A program made the position numbers and the translations under genes. Source: Helicobacter bizzozeronii CCUG 35545 (lineage in GTDB: Bacteria; Campylobacterota; Campylobacteria; Campylobacterales; Helicobacteraceae). Taken from it: DNA of 64,000 bases. Where the stretch lies: positions 24,576-88,575 of the forward strand of contig CAGP01000048.1 of NCBI GenBank assembly GCA_000263275.1. The letters run 5' to 3'. A model generated the notes under the pieces. The model was not told the origin of the DNA and made no database searches. It saw nothing but the letters and a program-made list of their open reading frames with translations. This document shows, piece by piece, positions 1 to 10,363 of this stretch. Within the stretch, counting starts at the first letter, position 1. The number at the start of each line of letters is the position of its first letter.

Positions 1-2
1 AT

Positions 3-1860
3 GTCTTTGATCTGAACTACCACGACCATTTGGAATCCTTTAGGGTGTTAGCCGATCACGCTAGGAGTGTGGCGTTTTTGCTGGCGATGGGGGTGTATTT
101 TGAGAATACGGGGCGGGGGTATGTTTTACGGCGTATTTTGCGGCGTGCCTTAAGGCATGGGTATTTGTTAGAACTGAGTAAGGGCAAGGAGTTAGACACG
201 CCCTTTTTCTATAAAATCTTGGGGGATTTGTGCGAGTCTATGCATGATTATCCACTACTCAAAGAACATCAAGAGAGTATCCAAGCTGAATGCCGTGTTG
301 AAGAAGAATTATTCCTAGCCACGCTCAATAAGGGTATGCATTTGTTTGAAAGTGCCTTGCAGGAGTGTAGCGGGTCAAGCTTTAGCGGGGCGGTGGCTTT
401 TAAACTCTATGACACCTATGGCTTCCCCCTAGATTTGACCATGGACATGCTACGTGATAAAAACATGCATGTCAATATGGCAGAATACCAAGCGTGCATG
501 CAAGAGCAAAAACAACGCTCCATGCATAGTTTTAAACAGAGCAATGCCAAAGATGGCTTAAAGGCGTTGGATTTGAGCGCGCTTGAGCCCAATGAATTTG
601 TGGGCTATGACTATGAGGAGATGCGCGCTAAGGTTGTAGCACTCTACATGGGCATGGATCGCAAGGCGTATGTTGTGTTGGATAAAACCCCTTTTTATGC
701 GCAAGGGGGCGGGCCTATTGGGGATAGAGGAGCGATCTTGGATACCAACCATGTTTTATTGGCGCAGGTTTTGGACACCCAAAAGGTGGGGGGGATCAAT
801 GCCAGCTTACTAGAGTTGGAACCCGGAGCAAGTTTAAAAGTGGGCGATGAAGTGATCGCCCAAGTCTTTGATCGCGCTGAGATTGCCAAACACCATAGCG
901 CAACCCACCTTTTACACCTTGCCCTAAGAGAGATTTTAGGGGCTGTTGCCAAGCAAGAGCATAAAAACGCCCAAATCCAGCAAAAGGGTAGCCACATTGA
1001 GCCCCACCGCTTGCGTTTTGATTTTAGCTTTTATCGTAACTTGGAGGACACCGAGATCGCCCAGATTGAAGCCTTTGTGAATGATAAAATCTGTGCGGGA
1101 GCGAGCACGGCTATAGAGAATATGGAGGCTGGTTGTGCTAAGAGCAGTGGGGCGGTGATGCTCTTTGAGGATAAGTATTTAGAACGGGTGCGTGTGGTGG
1201 AGATTGCTGGGAGCTTGGAGGCGTGTGGGGGGGTGCATGTGAGCAATAGCGCGCATATTGGGGGCTTTGCGGTGATCAAAAGTTCTAGCGTGAGTGCGGG
1301 GGTGCGCCGTTTGGAGGCGGTGTGTGGGCGGGCTTATTATGAGTTTGTAGCTAAAGAGCGTGCTATACTCAAAGAGGCGCGCCAAAGGCTTAAAAACCCC
1401 GATCTGCTCAAAGCCTTGGAGCAAAAAGAACAGCAAGGGGCAAAATCTAAGGGGGCGAATGCCTGCCTAGAAGCCCTCAAGCTCTATCCCATTGCCCATA
1501 AAAAGCTCCAGCTAGCGGTGTTGTTGGCACAAAAACAAGATTTAAACACTTTCTTTGCCTTTGTGGATCAATACAAGAAAAATCAAGAGCCTTTAGTGGC
1601 GATTTTCAAGCACCATAACGCCCAAAAACATGCGTTAGATGTGGTGCTTAAAAGTGTGGGGGCTTATGACATGCTGGCTTTGCTAGAGGTTTTAAAAACG
1701 CATGTGCAGAGTTTGGACTACACCACAAAGGGTGGGGGCAAAAAAAGATCACGCCTCTTTGAGTATTAGCAAAAAAGATCAAGCAGAATGGGGGGCACAA
1801 GAAATCCAAGCCATAGCCCAAGAGTTGAGCCAAGTTGCGTTAAAAAGTTTGGAGAGTTAG
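3..1860 (+). CDS. alaS: Alanine--tRNA ligase (5' end outside window)
   Basis: Charges tRNA-Ala with alanine and edits mischarged serine in the cytoplasm. Only the last ~618 residues are present; the frame is open at the left edge. The start of the window reads ESFRVLADHARSVAF then RRILRRALRHGY, the end of the AlaS aminoacylation domain. The editing domain carries the metal-site motifs HSATH and CGGVH. The frame breaks in the A-run at 1740-1746: the raw frame stops at 1769, but with one A fewer it continues as KKDHASLSIS to the TAG at 1858-1860 and gives a normal AlaS C-terminus. The stop overlaps the GTG start of ccoS. The break is most likely a sequencing error. Confidence 0.95.
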
Positions 1861-2058
1861 TGCATACCAATACCCTTTTTTTAATGCTCTTTGTGTCCTT
1901 GATCTTGGGGTTGGTAGGCTTACTCATTTTCTTGTGGGGTTTGAAGGGCAAGCAATTTAGCGATGAAAAAAAAGATGTTGGAGTCGCTTTTATACGATGG
2001 ACCAGATGATCTCAACCTTGCCAAACAAGAAGAGGAATTGAAGAAAAAGAAAGGGTAA
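1860..2058 (+). CDS. ccoS: Cbb3-type cytochrome oxidase maturation protein CcoS
   Basis: Small inner-membrane protein (65 aa after repair) needed to assemble cbb3-type cytochrome c oxidase, the terminal oxidase of Helicobacter. It has one N-terminal membrane helix (LFVSLILGLVGLLIFLWGL) followed by the CcoS signature KGKQFSDEKK, then LLYDGPDDLN. I chose the GTG at 1860, which overlaps the alaS stop and has GGAG about 6 bases upstream. The frame breaks in the A-run at 1966-1973; removing one A joins DEKK to MLESLLYDG and the stop at 2056-2058. It lies directly before fqrB. Confidence 0.85.
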
Positions 2059-2059
2059 T

Positions 2060-3017
2060 ATGACGACAATTTACGATGTGTTGGTCGTGGGGGCAGGACC
2101 TAGTGGGATTGCCACCGCCATAGAGTGCCAGTTGAATGGAATCCATAAAGTTTTGTTATGCGAAAAAGAGGAACAATGTTGTGGCATGTTACGCAAATAC
2201 TACAAAGCGCATAAGAGAGTGGATAAAGATTACCGCAAGCAAGTTGTGGATATTAGGGGGCATATCCCCTTTGGGGATACGGACAAAGAGGGGGCTTTAG
2301 CGGTTTTTGAAAAGGCATTAGAGGAGCATAAAACGCAGGTGCGCTATAAATGCGGCATTGAAAGCGTGCAAAAAAAGGGCGATCTCTTTGAGGTCGTAAC
2401 GGGCAGTAATGAGGTCTTGCAAGCGCGCGCTGTGGTGATCGCCATTGGCAAAATGGGGCAACCCAACCGCCCCAGCTACCCAATCCCCGTGGAAGTGATG
2501 CGCCAAGTGGTCTATACGATCAATGATTGCAAAGAGCGTGAGGAATTGTTGGTGGTGGGTGGGGGCAATTCAGCTGTGGAATATGCCATCGCACTTGCTA
2601 ACACCAACCACACCACTTTAAATTATAGGCAAAAGACTTTTAGCCGTGTGAATGCAGAAAATTTAAATGCCTTGCAAGAAGCCTTTGCTAACAACCTCAA
2701 GCAAAAACTGGGCGTGGATATTGAGGGCTTGGAGGCTGTTGAGGGGCGTATCCAAGTGAATTTTAATGATGGAACGCATGGGGTCTATGATCGGATTTTT
2801 ATTTGCCATTGGGGGTTCTACGCCTTTGGAGTTTTTGAAAAAATGCCAAGTGTCTTTAAATGCGTCTAACCTACCCATTGTGGATGACAAACACCAAAGC
2901 AATATCGAGCATCTATACATTGTGGGGGACATCGTTTATAAATCGGGGGCGAGTATTGGGATTGGGCTCAATGCCGGCTTTGATGTCGCCCAAGTGCTTA
3001 AAGAACAATTAGCCTAA
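2060..3017 (+). CDS. fqrB: NADPH-linked flavodoxin:quinone reductase FqrB (HP1164-like)
   Basis: Flavoprotein of the thioredoxin-reductase fold, 318 aa after repair. The H. pylori ortholog (HP1164, from memory) passes electrons from flavodoxin, reduced by pyruvate oxidoreductase, to NADP. The N-terminus has the FAD motif GAGPSGIATA, the middle has the NADPH motif GGGNSAVEYA, and the end has the FAD-contact segment GDIVYKSGASIGIGLN. There is no CxxC redox pair at the thioredoxin-reductase position, which argues against true TrxB. The frame breaks in the T-run at 2796-2800; dropping one T gives DRILFAIGGSTPLEF. The stop overlaps the next ATG. Confidence 0.85.
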
Positions 3018-3652
3018 TGCTAAAAATGCGGGTTAGGGCGGGGTGGCTACTCTTTATTGGGATTTTAATGTTAGGCTCAATCCAATTTAGTCAAGGAGAA
3101 CACATGCAGGTTTTTAAAGTTTTTGTCAAAACAGATGATCGGGGGTTTTTGGACCTTAAGTTTGGGGGGAATGCCGAGGCAGAGTTTTTAGATCATGGCT
3201 TACCCAAGCGATCCCCTAAAATTAGCTGGGAGAAAGTGCCCGGAGCCAAGAGCTATGCCCTAGAGATCGTGGATTACGATGCCAGTGCGGTGATGGGCAA
3301 ACCCTTCATCCATTGGGTGGTGGGTAATATCACCAGCACGGAGTTGCCTGAAAATGCCTCCAAAGAGGATAAGGATATTACACAAGGGATCAACTCACTC
3401 ACAGAGGGCTATTGGCGATCCTCTTTAAGCCCAGAGCAAAAGCAGGCTTCCAATCTAGCCAACAGCGACTATATTGGACCTATGCCTCCCGATCGCGATC
3501 ACCATTATTTGATCCAAGTCTATGCCCTCGATGTGGCGCATTTGGATCTAAAACCCCCTTTTTTCATTAACCACTTGCACGATGCGATGCGGGGGCATAT
3601 CTTAGGCTTTGGGCGTGTGGAGTTCAAATACCCCCAAATGCGTGCGCGTTAG
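3017..3652 (+). CDS. YbhB/YbcL-family (PEBP) secreted protein
   Basis: Phosphatidylethanolamine-binding / Raf-kinase-inhibitor-like family, 211 aa, biochemical role unknown in bacteria. The N-terminus (WLLFIGILMLGS after basic residues) looks like a signal peptide, so a periplasmic location is likely. Family landmarks are SWEKVPGAKSYAL, HWVVGNI and GPMPPDRDHHYL, the ligand-pocket region with paired His. The start overlaps the fqrB stop; ATG 3026 is an alternative start. H. pylori HP0218 is, from memory, a homolog. Confidence 0.8.
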   Translation: MLKMRVRAGWLLFIGILMLGSIQFSQGEHMQVFKVFVKTDDRGFLDLKFGGNAEAEFLDHGLPKRSPKISWEKVPGAKSYALEIVDYDASAVMGKPFIHWVVGNITSTELPENASKEDKDITQGINSLTEGYWRSSLSPEQKQASNLANSDYIGPMPPDRDHHYLIQVYALDVAHLDLKPPFFINHLHDAMRGHILGFGRVEFKYPQMRAR

Positions 3653-3738
3653 TCTCATTGAGTTTTAAACTTAGGTGTGTTAGGATCGGGGGCTACTTAC
3701 GCTTGAAGTGGTGCTGAAAAATAAAAAAAGGGTTGGAG

Positions 3739-4221
3739 ATGCAAGAGGGTTCTGTCTTTGATTTTGACATCCATGCGATCAGCCAAATTCTCCCACACCG
3801 CTATCCGTTTTTGTTAGTGGATCGGGTGGTGCGCTTGGAGACTTTTAAAGATGTGCATGCATATAAGAATATCACTTATAACGAAGAGGTGTTTATGGGG
3901 CATTTCCCGGGCAAACCCATTTATCCGGGTGTGCTGATTGTGGAGGGCATGGCGCAAGCGGGGGGGTTGCTGGCTTTTATTAGTCTTTTTGGTTATGATC
4001 CGGTGGCTGCGAGCACGAAAATTGTTTATTTCATGACCATTGATCGGGTTAAGTTTAGAAATCCGGTGATTCCCGGGGATCAATTACATTATCATTTGGC
4101 AGTCCAAAAACACAAGGGCATGATTTGGCAGGTGGCGGGCGTGTCTAAGGTGGGGGACAAAGTTGTCGCTGAAGCCGAGCTTAAAGCGATGATTGTGGAT
4201 CGCAAGGAGGAAAAAGCATGA
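3739..4221 (+). CDS. fabZ: 3-hydroxyacyl-ACP dehydratase FabZ
   Basis: Dehydrates 3-hydroxyacyl-ACP in fatty-acid elongation. It has the FabZ hot-dog signature MGHFPGKPIYPGVLIVEGMA, which carries the catalytic His and Glu. The N-terminus HRYPFLLVDRV is also typical. I chose ATG 3739 because AAGG lies about 7 bases upstream, whereas the TTG at 3733 directly abuts the G-run and has no proper ribosome site. It overlaps lpxA by 4 bases (ATGA), the fabZ-lpxA coupling usual in proteobacteria. Confidence 0.95.
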   Translation: MQEGSVFDFDIHAISQILPHRYPFLLVDRVVRLETFKDVHAYKNITYNEEVFMGHFPGKPIYPGVLIVEGMAQAGGLLAFISLFGYDPVAASTKIVYFMTIDRVKFRNPVIPGDQLHYHLAVQKHKGMIWQVAGVSKVGDKVVAEAELKAMIVDRKEEKA

Positions 4222-5024
4222 ACATCGCTCCTAGTGCCATTGTGGATCCGCATGCGCAAATCCATAGCACGGCTAAGATCGGACATTTTTGTGTCATTGG
4301 ACCCGATGTGGTGCTAGAGGAGGGGGTGGAACTTTACAACAATGTTACTTTGCTAGGAATCACCACGATCAAGGCGCACACCACCATTTTTCCCTACGCC
4401 ACTTTAGGCACGATCCCCCAGGATTTAAAATACGGGGGCGAACGATCAGAACTCATTATCGGGGAACATAATTTGATCCGTGAGTATTGCATGATCAACC
4501 CGGGCACCAAGGGCGGGGGGAATCAAACCATTATTGGTAACCATAATCTACTGATGGCTTATGTGCATGTCGCCCATGATTGCAAAATCGGGGATCATTG
4601 CATTTTGGCTAATGGGGTAACCTTAGCCGGGCATATTGAGATTGGCGATCATGTCAATATTGGCGGATTGACCGCAATCCACCAATTCACAAGGATCGCT
4701 AAGGGGTGCATGGTCGCTGGGGCAAGTGCTTTGGGTAGAGATGTCCCCCCTTATTGCAATGCTGAGGGCAACCGGGCGTTCATTCGGGGGCTAAACAGAT
4801 ACCGCATGCGCAAACTCCTAGAAAGAAGCGAGATTGACTTTATTAATGTCCTTTATAAAAAACTCTTTGATCTCAAAGATACTTCGATTCGCAACAATGC
4901 GCTTAAAATTTTAGAACAATACCCAGATAACCCACACGCCCAAGAGATTTGTAACTTTGTTTTGCAAAGCGATCGGGGCATCGCCATTAAAGAAGGATAC
5001 TTCCAAGATGAGGAGGCAACATGA
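4218..5024 (+). CDS. lpxA: UDP-N-acetylglucosamine acyltransferase LpxA
   Basis: First step of lipid A synthesis: transfers a 3-hydroxyacyl chain from ACP to UDP-GlcNAc. The 268-aa protein has the left-handed beta-helix hexapeptide repeats through the first two thirds, then the helical C-terminal cap starting near RGLNRYRMRKL. YVHVAHDCKIGDH contains the catalytic His of the family. It overlaps fabZ upstream and clpX downstream (ATGA both times), so the three are probably translated together. The frame is intact. Confidence 0.96.
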   Translation: MNIAPSAIVDPHAQIHSTAKIGHFCVIGPDVVLEEGVELYNNVTLLGITTIKAHTTIFPYATLGTIPQDLKYGGERSELIIGEHNLIREYCMINPGTKGGGNQTIIGNHNLLMAYVHVAHDCKIGDHCILANGVTLAGHIEIGDHVNIGGLTAIHQFTRIAKGCMVAGASALGRDVPPYCNAEGNRAFIRGLNRYRMRKLLERSEIDFINVLYKKLFDLKDTSIRNNALKILEQYPDNPHAQEICNFVLQSDRGIAIKEGYFQDEEAT

Positions 5025-6329
5025 ATACCCGTTATTGTAGTTTTTGTAATAAGCCTGAAAGCACCTTACACCACCACCGCCGCTTAATTTTCTCTTCGCG
5101 CAAGTCTGGCAAGGACACCCACATTTGCGAATATTGTGTGGAATACCTTTATAAAGAACTCCACACAGAATTACCCACTCTGCACCCACGCAAATTCGAT
5201 CACATTGAGGGCATGCCTCCCCCCAAGCAAAACCCCCCCCATGTCTTTGATCCCCTCCCCTAGTGCGCTCAAAGAAGCGCTGGATAACTATGTGATCGGG
5301 CAAGAGGAGGCTAAACGGGTTTTAAGCGTGGCGGTCTATGATCACTACAAACGGCTCAATTACCAAGAAAAGCACACAGAAAGCACCGCCCTAGAGGTGG
5401 AGATTTCCAAATCTAATATCCTCTTAGTAGGACCCACAGGGAGTGGTAAAACCTTGATGGCACAAACCCTAGCACGCTTTTTGAATGTGCCTATTGCCAT
5501 TAGCGATGCGACTAGCCTAACTGAGGCAGGCTATGTGGGCGAGGATGTGGAGAATATCCTTACGCGCTTGTTGCAGGCTAGCGATGGGGATGTGGAGCGC
5601 GCCCAGCGGGGGATTGTCTTTATTGATGAGATTGACAAGATCGCCCGGCTCTCAGAGAATCGCTCCATCACGCGCGATGTGTCTGGGGAAGGCGTGCAAC
5701 AAGCCCTTTTAAAGATCATTGAGGGGGCGGTGGTGAATGTGAGCCCTAGAGGCGGGCGCAAACACCCCAATGAAAATTTTGTGCAGATTGATACGACCAA
5801 TATTTTATTCATCTGTGGCGGGGCGTTTGATGGGATCATTGACATCATTAAAAGACGCGTGCATAGCAATGTCTTGGGCTTTGGGAGCGAGAAAAAGACC
5901 AAAGAACAACTTGAAGATATTTTGCACCTAGTCGAGCCTGAGGATTTGATCTCCTATGGTTTGATCCCTGAGTTAATTGGGCGTTTGCCCGTGATCTCCG
6001 CACTCAAACCCATTTCCAAAGAGGCGATGATTGATATTTTGCAAAAACCCAAAAACGCCCTCATCAAGCAATACCAAGAGCTGTTTAAAATGGACGATGT
6101 GGAATTGGTGTTTGAAGAAGATGCGGTTGAAGAGATCGCCAATTTAGCCATTAAGCGCAAAGTCGGGGCTAGGGGCTTAAGAGCCATCATGGAGGATCTC
6201 ACTTTAGATGTTAGATTTGATCTGCCCAGCCTCAAGGACTACCAAGTTATCATCACTAAAGAGTGCGTGCTCAAGCAAGAAAAGCCCTTGCTAATTAAAA
6301 AAAATAAACCCTTGCTGATGCCCTCTTAA
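5021..6329 (+). CDS. clpX: ATP-dependent Clp protease ATP-binding subunit ClpX
   Basis: AAA+ unfoldase that feeds substrates to ClpP, 435 aa after repair. The N-terminal zinc-binding domain has CSFC and CEYC. The AAA+ core has Walker A GPTGSGKT, Walker [11 protein letters not shown], the GYVGEDVE segment, and sensor-2 GARGLRAI. The zinc domain and the AAA+ core lie in different frames. The switch is in the C-run at 5233-5240; with seven C instead of eight the reading is [19 protein letters not shown] and the protein is continuous. It starts inside the lpxA stop and is followed after 20 bases by mreB. Confidence 0.95.
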
Positions 6330-6349
6330 AATCCAACAGAAAGAGTTTC

Positions 6350-7387
6350 ATGATCCTAGATAAAATAATCGGTGTTTTTTCTCACGATGTGGCGATTGAC
6401 TTAGGCACGGCTAATACCGTGGTGTCTGTCAAGGGGCAGGGTATCATCATCAATGAGCCCTCCATTGTCGCTGTCAAACTCAACAAATACGACCGCATGG
6501 AGGAGGTGTTAGCGGTGGGGAGTGAGGCTAAGGAGATGATTGGCAAAACGCCCGCGGGCGTGCAAGCCATCCGCCCCATGAAAGATGGGGTGATTGCCGA
6601 TTTTGACATCACCGAGAAAATGATTCGTTATTTTATTGAAAAGGCGCATAAACGCAAATCCTTGATCCGCCCTAGAATCATGGTCTGTGTGCCCTATGGG
6701 CTAACCAGTGTGGAACGCAAGGCGGTTAAAGAGAGTGCGATGAGTGCGGGGGCTAGAGAGGTGTTTTTGATTGAAGAGCCCATGGCAGCAGCCATTGGGG
6801 CGGGCTTGCCGGTTAAAGACCCACAAGGGAGCTTGATTGTGGATATTGGGGGGGGCACAACAGAAATTGGGGTGATTAGCCTTGGGGGGCTGGTGGTGAG
6901 CAAGAGTATCCGTGTGGCGGGCAATAAGCTAGATGCCAGCATTGTAGATTATGTCCGCAAAACTTATAACTTGCAAATTGGCGAGCGCACGGGCGAGGAA
7001 ATTAAAATCGCCATTGGATCAGCCATTGAGCTAGACCCCCCTTTAAAAATGGAGGTGAGCGGACGCGATCAGGTGAGCGGGATTTTAAACACCATTGAGC
7101 TTAACAGCGAAGATGTCAGAGAGGCGATCAAGGAACAAATTAAAGAGATCAGCAACGCCTTAAAATCTGTTTTAGAAGAGGTCAAACCTGACTTGGCTGG
7201 GGACATTGTGGAAAATGGGGTTGTTCTGACCGGTGGGGGGGCTTTGATTCGTGGGCTAGATAAATATTTGAGTAATATTGTCAAGTTGCCCGTTTTTGTG
7301 GGCGAAGAACCGCTCTTGGCGGTGGCTAGGGGCACGAGCAAAGCCATTGAAGATTTGGATTTATTGAGTAGTCTAGGGGATTTGTAG
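6350..7387 (+). CDS. mreB: Rod shape-determining actin homolog MreB
   Basis: Bacterial actin that organises side-wall synthesis and cell shape, 345 aa, intact. The ATPase motifs are in place: phosphate-1 DLGTANTVV, phosphate-2 DIGGGTTEIGV and the adenosine motif LTGGGALIRGLD. mreC follows after 8 bases, so the two form an operon. H. pylori places mreBC elsewhere relative to clpX and lpxA as far as I recall. Confidence 0.97.
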   Translation: MILDKIIGVFSHDVAIDLGTANTVVSVKGQGIIINEPSIVAVKLNKYDRMEEVLAVGSEAKEMIGKTPAGVQAIRPMKDGVIADFDITEKMIRYFIEKAHKRKSLIRPRIMVCVPYGLTSVERKAVKESAMSAGAREVFLIEEPMAAAIGAGLPVKDPQGSLIVDIGGGTTEIGVISLGGLVVSKSIRVAGNKLDASIVDYVRKTYNLQIGERTGEEIKIAIGSAIELDPPLKMEVSGRDQVSGILNTIELNSEDVREAIKEQIKEISNALKSVLEEVKPDLAGDIVENGVVLTGGGALIRGLDKYLSNIVKLPVFVGEEPLLAVARGTSKAIEDLDLLSSLGDL

Positions 7388-7395
7388 GATCAAGT

Positions 7396-8254
7396 TTGGT
7401 TGGCAAGCGGGGCATTTTAGTTTTAGGCGTTTTTTTCACTATCTTGTATTTGCTAGACATCCGCGGGTCTAGCAGTTATTTAAGCGATAAAATCAAGGTC
7501 TTTTTTTTAAACACCAAAGATTATTTTGTTGTGGGCTACCAAAAGCACTTCCAGCAAGCCAAAATGATTGAGGATTACCAGCAACAACTACAAGGTTATC
7601 GCGATCTCAAACTCGCCTATGCTGATCTGATCAGCAAAAACAAGGCTCTAATAGCTACTATTGGCGATTTAGAAAATCTCCAAAAGACCTATGCGCCCAA
7701 CACTTCAAACCTATCTGCCCTCCTTGCTAACAAAAACCAAAAACCCCCATGTTTGCCCAACCCCCCTAGAGTCAGCCCTGCTCCCCTCTGCGCTTTTCAC
7801 GCTCACACGGGTTTATGGCTTTGCCAAGTTGGGCGATACCCACCAGTTACTCTTAGATGTCAAAGCCTCCTACCCCAAAGATCAGATTTTGGGCATGGTG
7901 GCATTTAACCGCACCATAGGGATTGCCGTGCAAAGAGATGGGCGTTTTGTGGGGCTCTTGCATGGCGACCCGCAAACCAGCTATAGCGTGATGGTCAAAA
8001 ATGGCAACAAGGTCTATTATGGTTTTATCACCAGCGAGTCATTTAATACCTATGTGAGCTTTTTGCCCGCTTATGCGCCTATCCAAGTGGGAGACCCGGT
8101 TTTCACCAGTGGCTTGGATCACATCTTTAGCACGGGGATTTATGTCGGCAAAGTCGCCAGCATAGAAGATCACTACCTTTATAAAAGAGCCTTGCTCCAA
8201 CTTGAGCCCCTCGATCAGATGATTTTTTACACCACCTTAGTGAGCATGCCCTAA
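7396..8254 (+). CDS. mreC: Cell-shape protein MreC
   Basis: Periplasmic scaffold for the elongation machinery, about 285 aa after repair. It has one N-terminal membrane helix (GILVLGVFFTILYLL), then a coiled-coil stretch (QQAKMIEDYQQQLQGYRDLK) and the beta-rich MreC core with AFNRTIGIAVQRDG and GDPVFTSGLDHIF. The start is probably TTG 7396, close behind the mreB stop. The frame breaks in the C-run at 7761-7766; removing one C joins LPNPLESALLP to the second half. The stop overlaps the next start (TAATG). Confidence 0.88.
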
Positions 8255-10361
8255 TGGCTGACTTTGGGCGTTTTTACCAAGATTTGCTCTTAAGCGAGGG
8301 GGCATTTTTTTTTAGAAAATAGTTTAGATGCGCTGCTAGATACGCCCATTCCCCCCGACAAACAACAAGAAATCTTTAAGATCTTCACTTCTAAAGCCCT
8401 CGACTTATTTAAAAAAGGCGAGGTGTTGGGAATCAAGTATTTGTATTTGGGGCTGTTGATCCCAGATATGATCGCCCTAGATATGGACTTTGAACGCTAT
8501 TTTAGCCTAGCCCAGCAAGCCATGCAAGCTAGCAGTAATCCCATCGAAACACGCATTGTTTTTTGAGCTGGCGTGTATCTCTAAGTTGATGAGCGGGGCA
8601 AAATTAGAGGCACTGCAATTTTTTAACCGAACAACTTTGTTTGCAAGATAGTGCCTTTTTATGCCATTACAACGCCTTGATCATCGATCTTTTCACAAAA
8701 TTAAAGGTCCCCTTTAGCGTGCCTAAATGCGTGTTTGACAAGCTCCTAAATCCCGCCTACTTTTTAACCCTCCATTCCAAGACACAGCGCAATATTTTAA
8801 ACGCGCAATTACATTTGTTTTGGAATGTCCCGCATTACTTTGCCTCCAAAGAATGGTTAGGGCTTTATGAAACCTATAAGGTTTTATTTGTGGCTCTCTT
8901 GGAGGCAAATGCCCTAGATAGTGCCCTTTTTTTTGCAATTTCTCATCTACCATGTGTGTGGGAATGCCTTTAGCGATGGGGCACAATGGGAGGATTTTAA
9001 TACCCATATTACCTTGATCGCCTCCAAGCATTACCCCCGATTATTCCAGCAATACTGCACCACGCATGCTAAAAGCTACCCTTGCTACTTGGAACACAGC
9101 ACGCCCATTGTGATTGGCATTTTGCGGGATCGCTTGGTGGAAAACTCCCCCTTCAAGGTGGAATGCTCACTAATAGCCATGCTCACCAAGCACCCCACCT
9201 TCAATACACGCTTTAAAATCAAGGTCTTTAGCATGGACTATGATGAAAAAAGCCCCAATGACCCCCAAGCAATTGCCTTGTTGCAAAATTTGGGCGAGTG
9301 GGCGGGCTTTGAGGGCGGCATTGAGCTCATCACCCTCCCAACGGGCGATGCCTTTTATCAAAGCCACCTAGAAAAAGCCTTGAGGCTAAAAGAATTGCTT
9401 TACACCCACCAAGTGCGTATTTTAATCAGCCCCAATAATGGCTATGGAATCAGCGATTTTTTGCTCGCCACCCGTTCCAGTGCGGTGCAGATTTATTATA
9501 GCCATGGCAACAAAGCTTACCATTTAGATGCCCTAGAGGGCTACATGACCCACATTGCCCCCACCATTGGGGCTTATAGCCAATCAAATCTGCCCTATTT
9601 GGGTATTTTTATCCCCATGCTCTCTTTTTTTTACAACCCCCCCCTACGATGCCTATAGCCAGCACTTGGTGCAAAAAACCCGCTCTTTTTATGTTTCTGA
9701 TCCCGATATGCTGATTTTAGGCACAATCGGGCGACTCACTAAACTAGATAGCCTAGAGTTTTTAGACAGCGTGTTAGACATCTTGCACCAAGCCCCCCAA
9801 AGCGTGTATTTGGCATGCGGGATTGGGTCTAGCCACGCCATCCAAGAAAAATTAGAGCAACTCATTAAAGAGCACAGCCTCCCGCCCTCTTTGTTGGGGC
9901 GTTTTAAATTTGTGGGCTATGTGGATGCGCATTTATACGGGCATGTGATCGATTTGTTCTTAGACACCTTCCCCATGCAACAAGGCGAGAGCAAGGCGGA
10001 GTTTAGCGCTAAAAATAAACTGGTTTTGACCCTCTCAGAGAGCACGCCCCAAGCACGCCAAGAAAATTTTAACGCCTTTGTATCCGCTCACATGCACGCC
10101 CTTAAAGAACTTTGCACTGCCCATGCCATTAGCCTAGAGGATTACCAACGCTACTACCACCAAGAAGCCCAAAGCGTGATCGCGCTTAGCCCTAAGGATT
10201 ATGTGAGTAAAGCCCTAGCACTCTTAAAACTCTGGCAAAACCCTAAGCAACTTAAAACCCTGCTAGAGGAGCGATCAATCTTGCGCGCGATCACCCACAA
10301 GCTGAAAGCAGAGCAAAGCGTGGATTTAGTGGTCAAATATTTAGACCAACTTTTGGGATAG
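8254..10361 (+). CDS. Large GT-B-type glycosyltransferase-like protein (HMW1C/OGT-like)
   Basis: About 700 aa after repairing five breaks, all one extra base in T- or C-runs near 8305-8313, 8559-8564, 8619-8624, 8927-8934 and 9637-9644. The N-terminal third is helical, TPR-like. The middle contains ILISPNNGYGISDF and IYYSHGNKAYH. The C-terminal half has LGTIGRLTKLDS and LLGRFKFVGYVDAH, which recall HMW1C and O-GlcNAc-transferase domains. The usual donor-sugar motif is weak: DTFP is followed by MQQGESKAEFSA instead of a clear Gly-rich loop. Possible roles are cytoplasmic protein or envelope glycosylation; the substrate is unknown. It starts in the mreC stop. Confidence 0.55.
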
Positions 10362-10363
10362 GC

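Noticed and set aside
1740..1746. Programmed frameshift near the end of alaS (A-run followed by G)
   Set aside because: The reading-frame phase does not fit the classic slippery heptamer, and the same kind of break occurs in dozens of other genes, so an assembly error is the simpler explanation.
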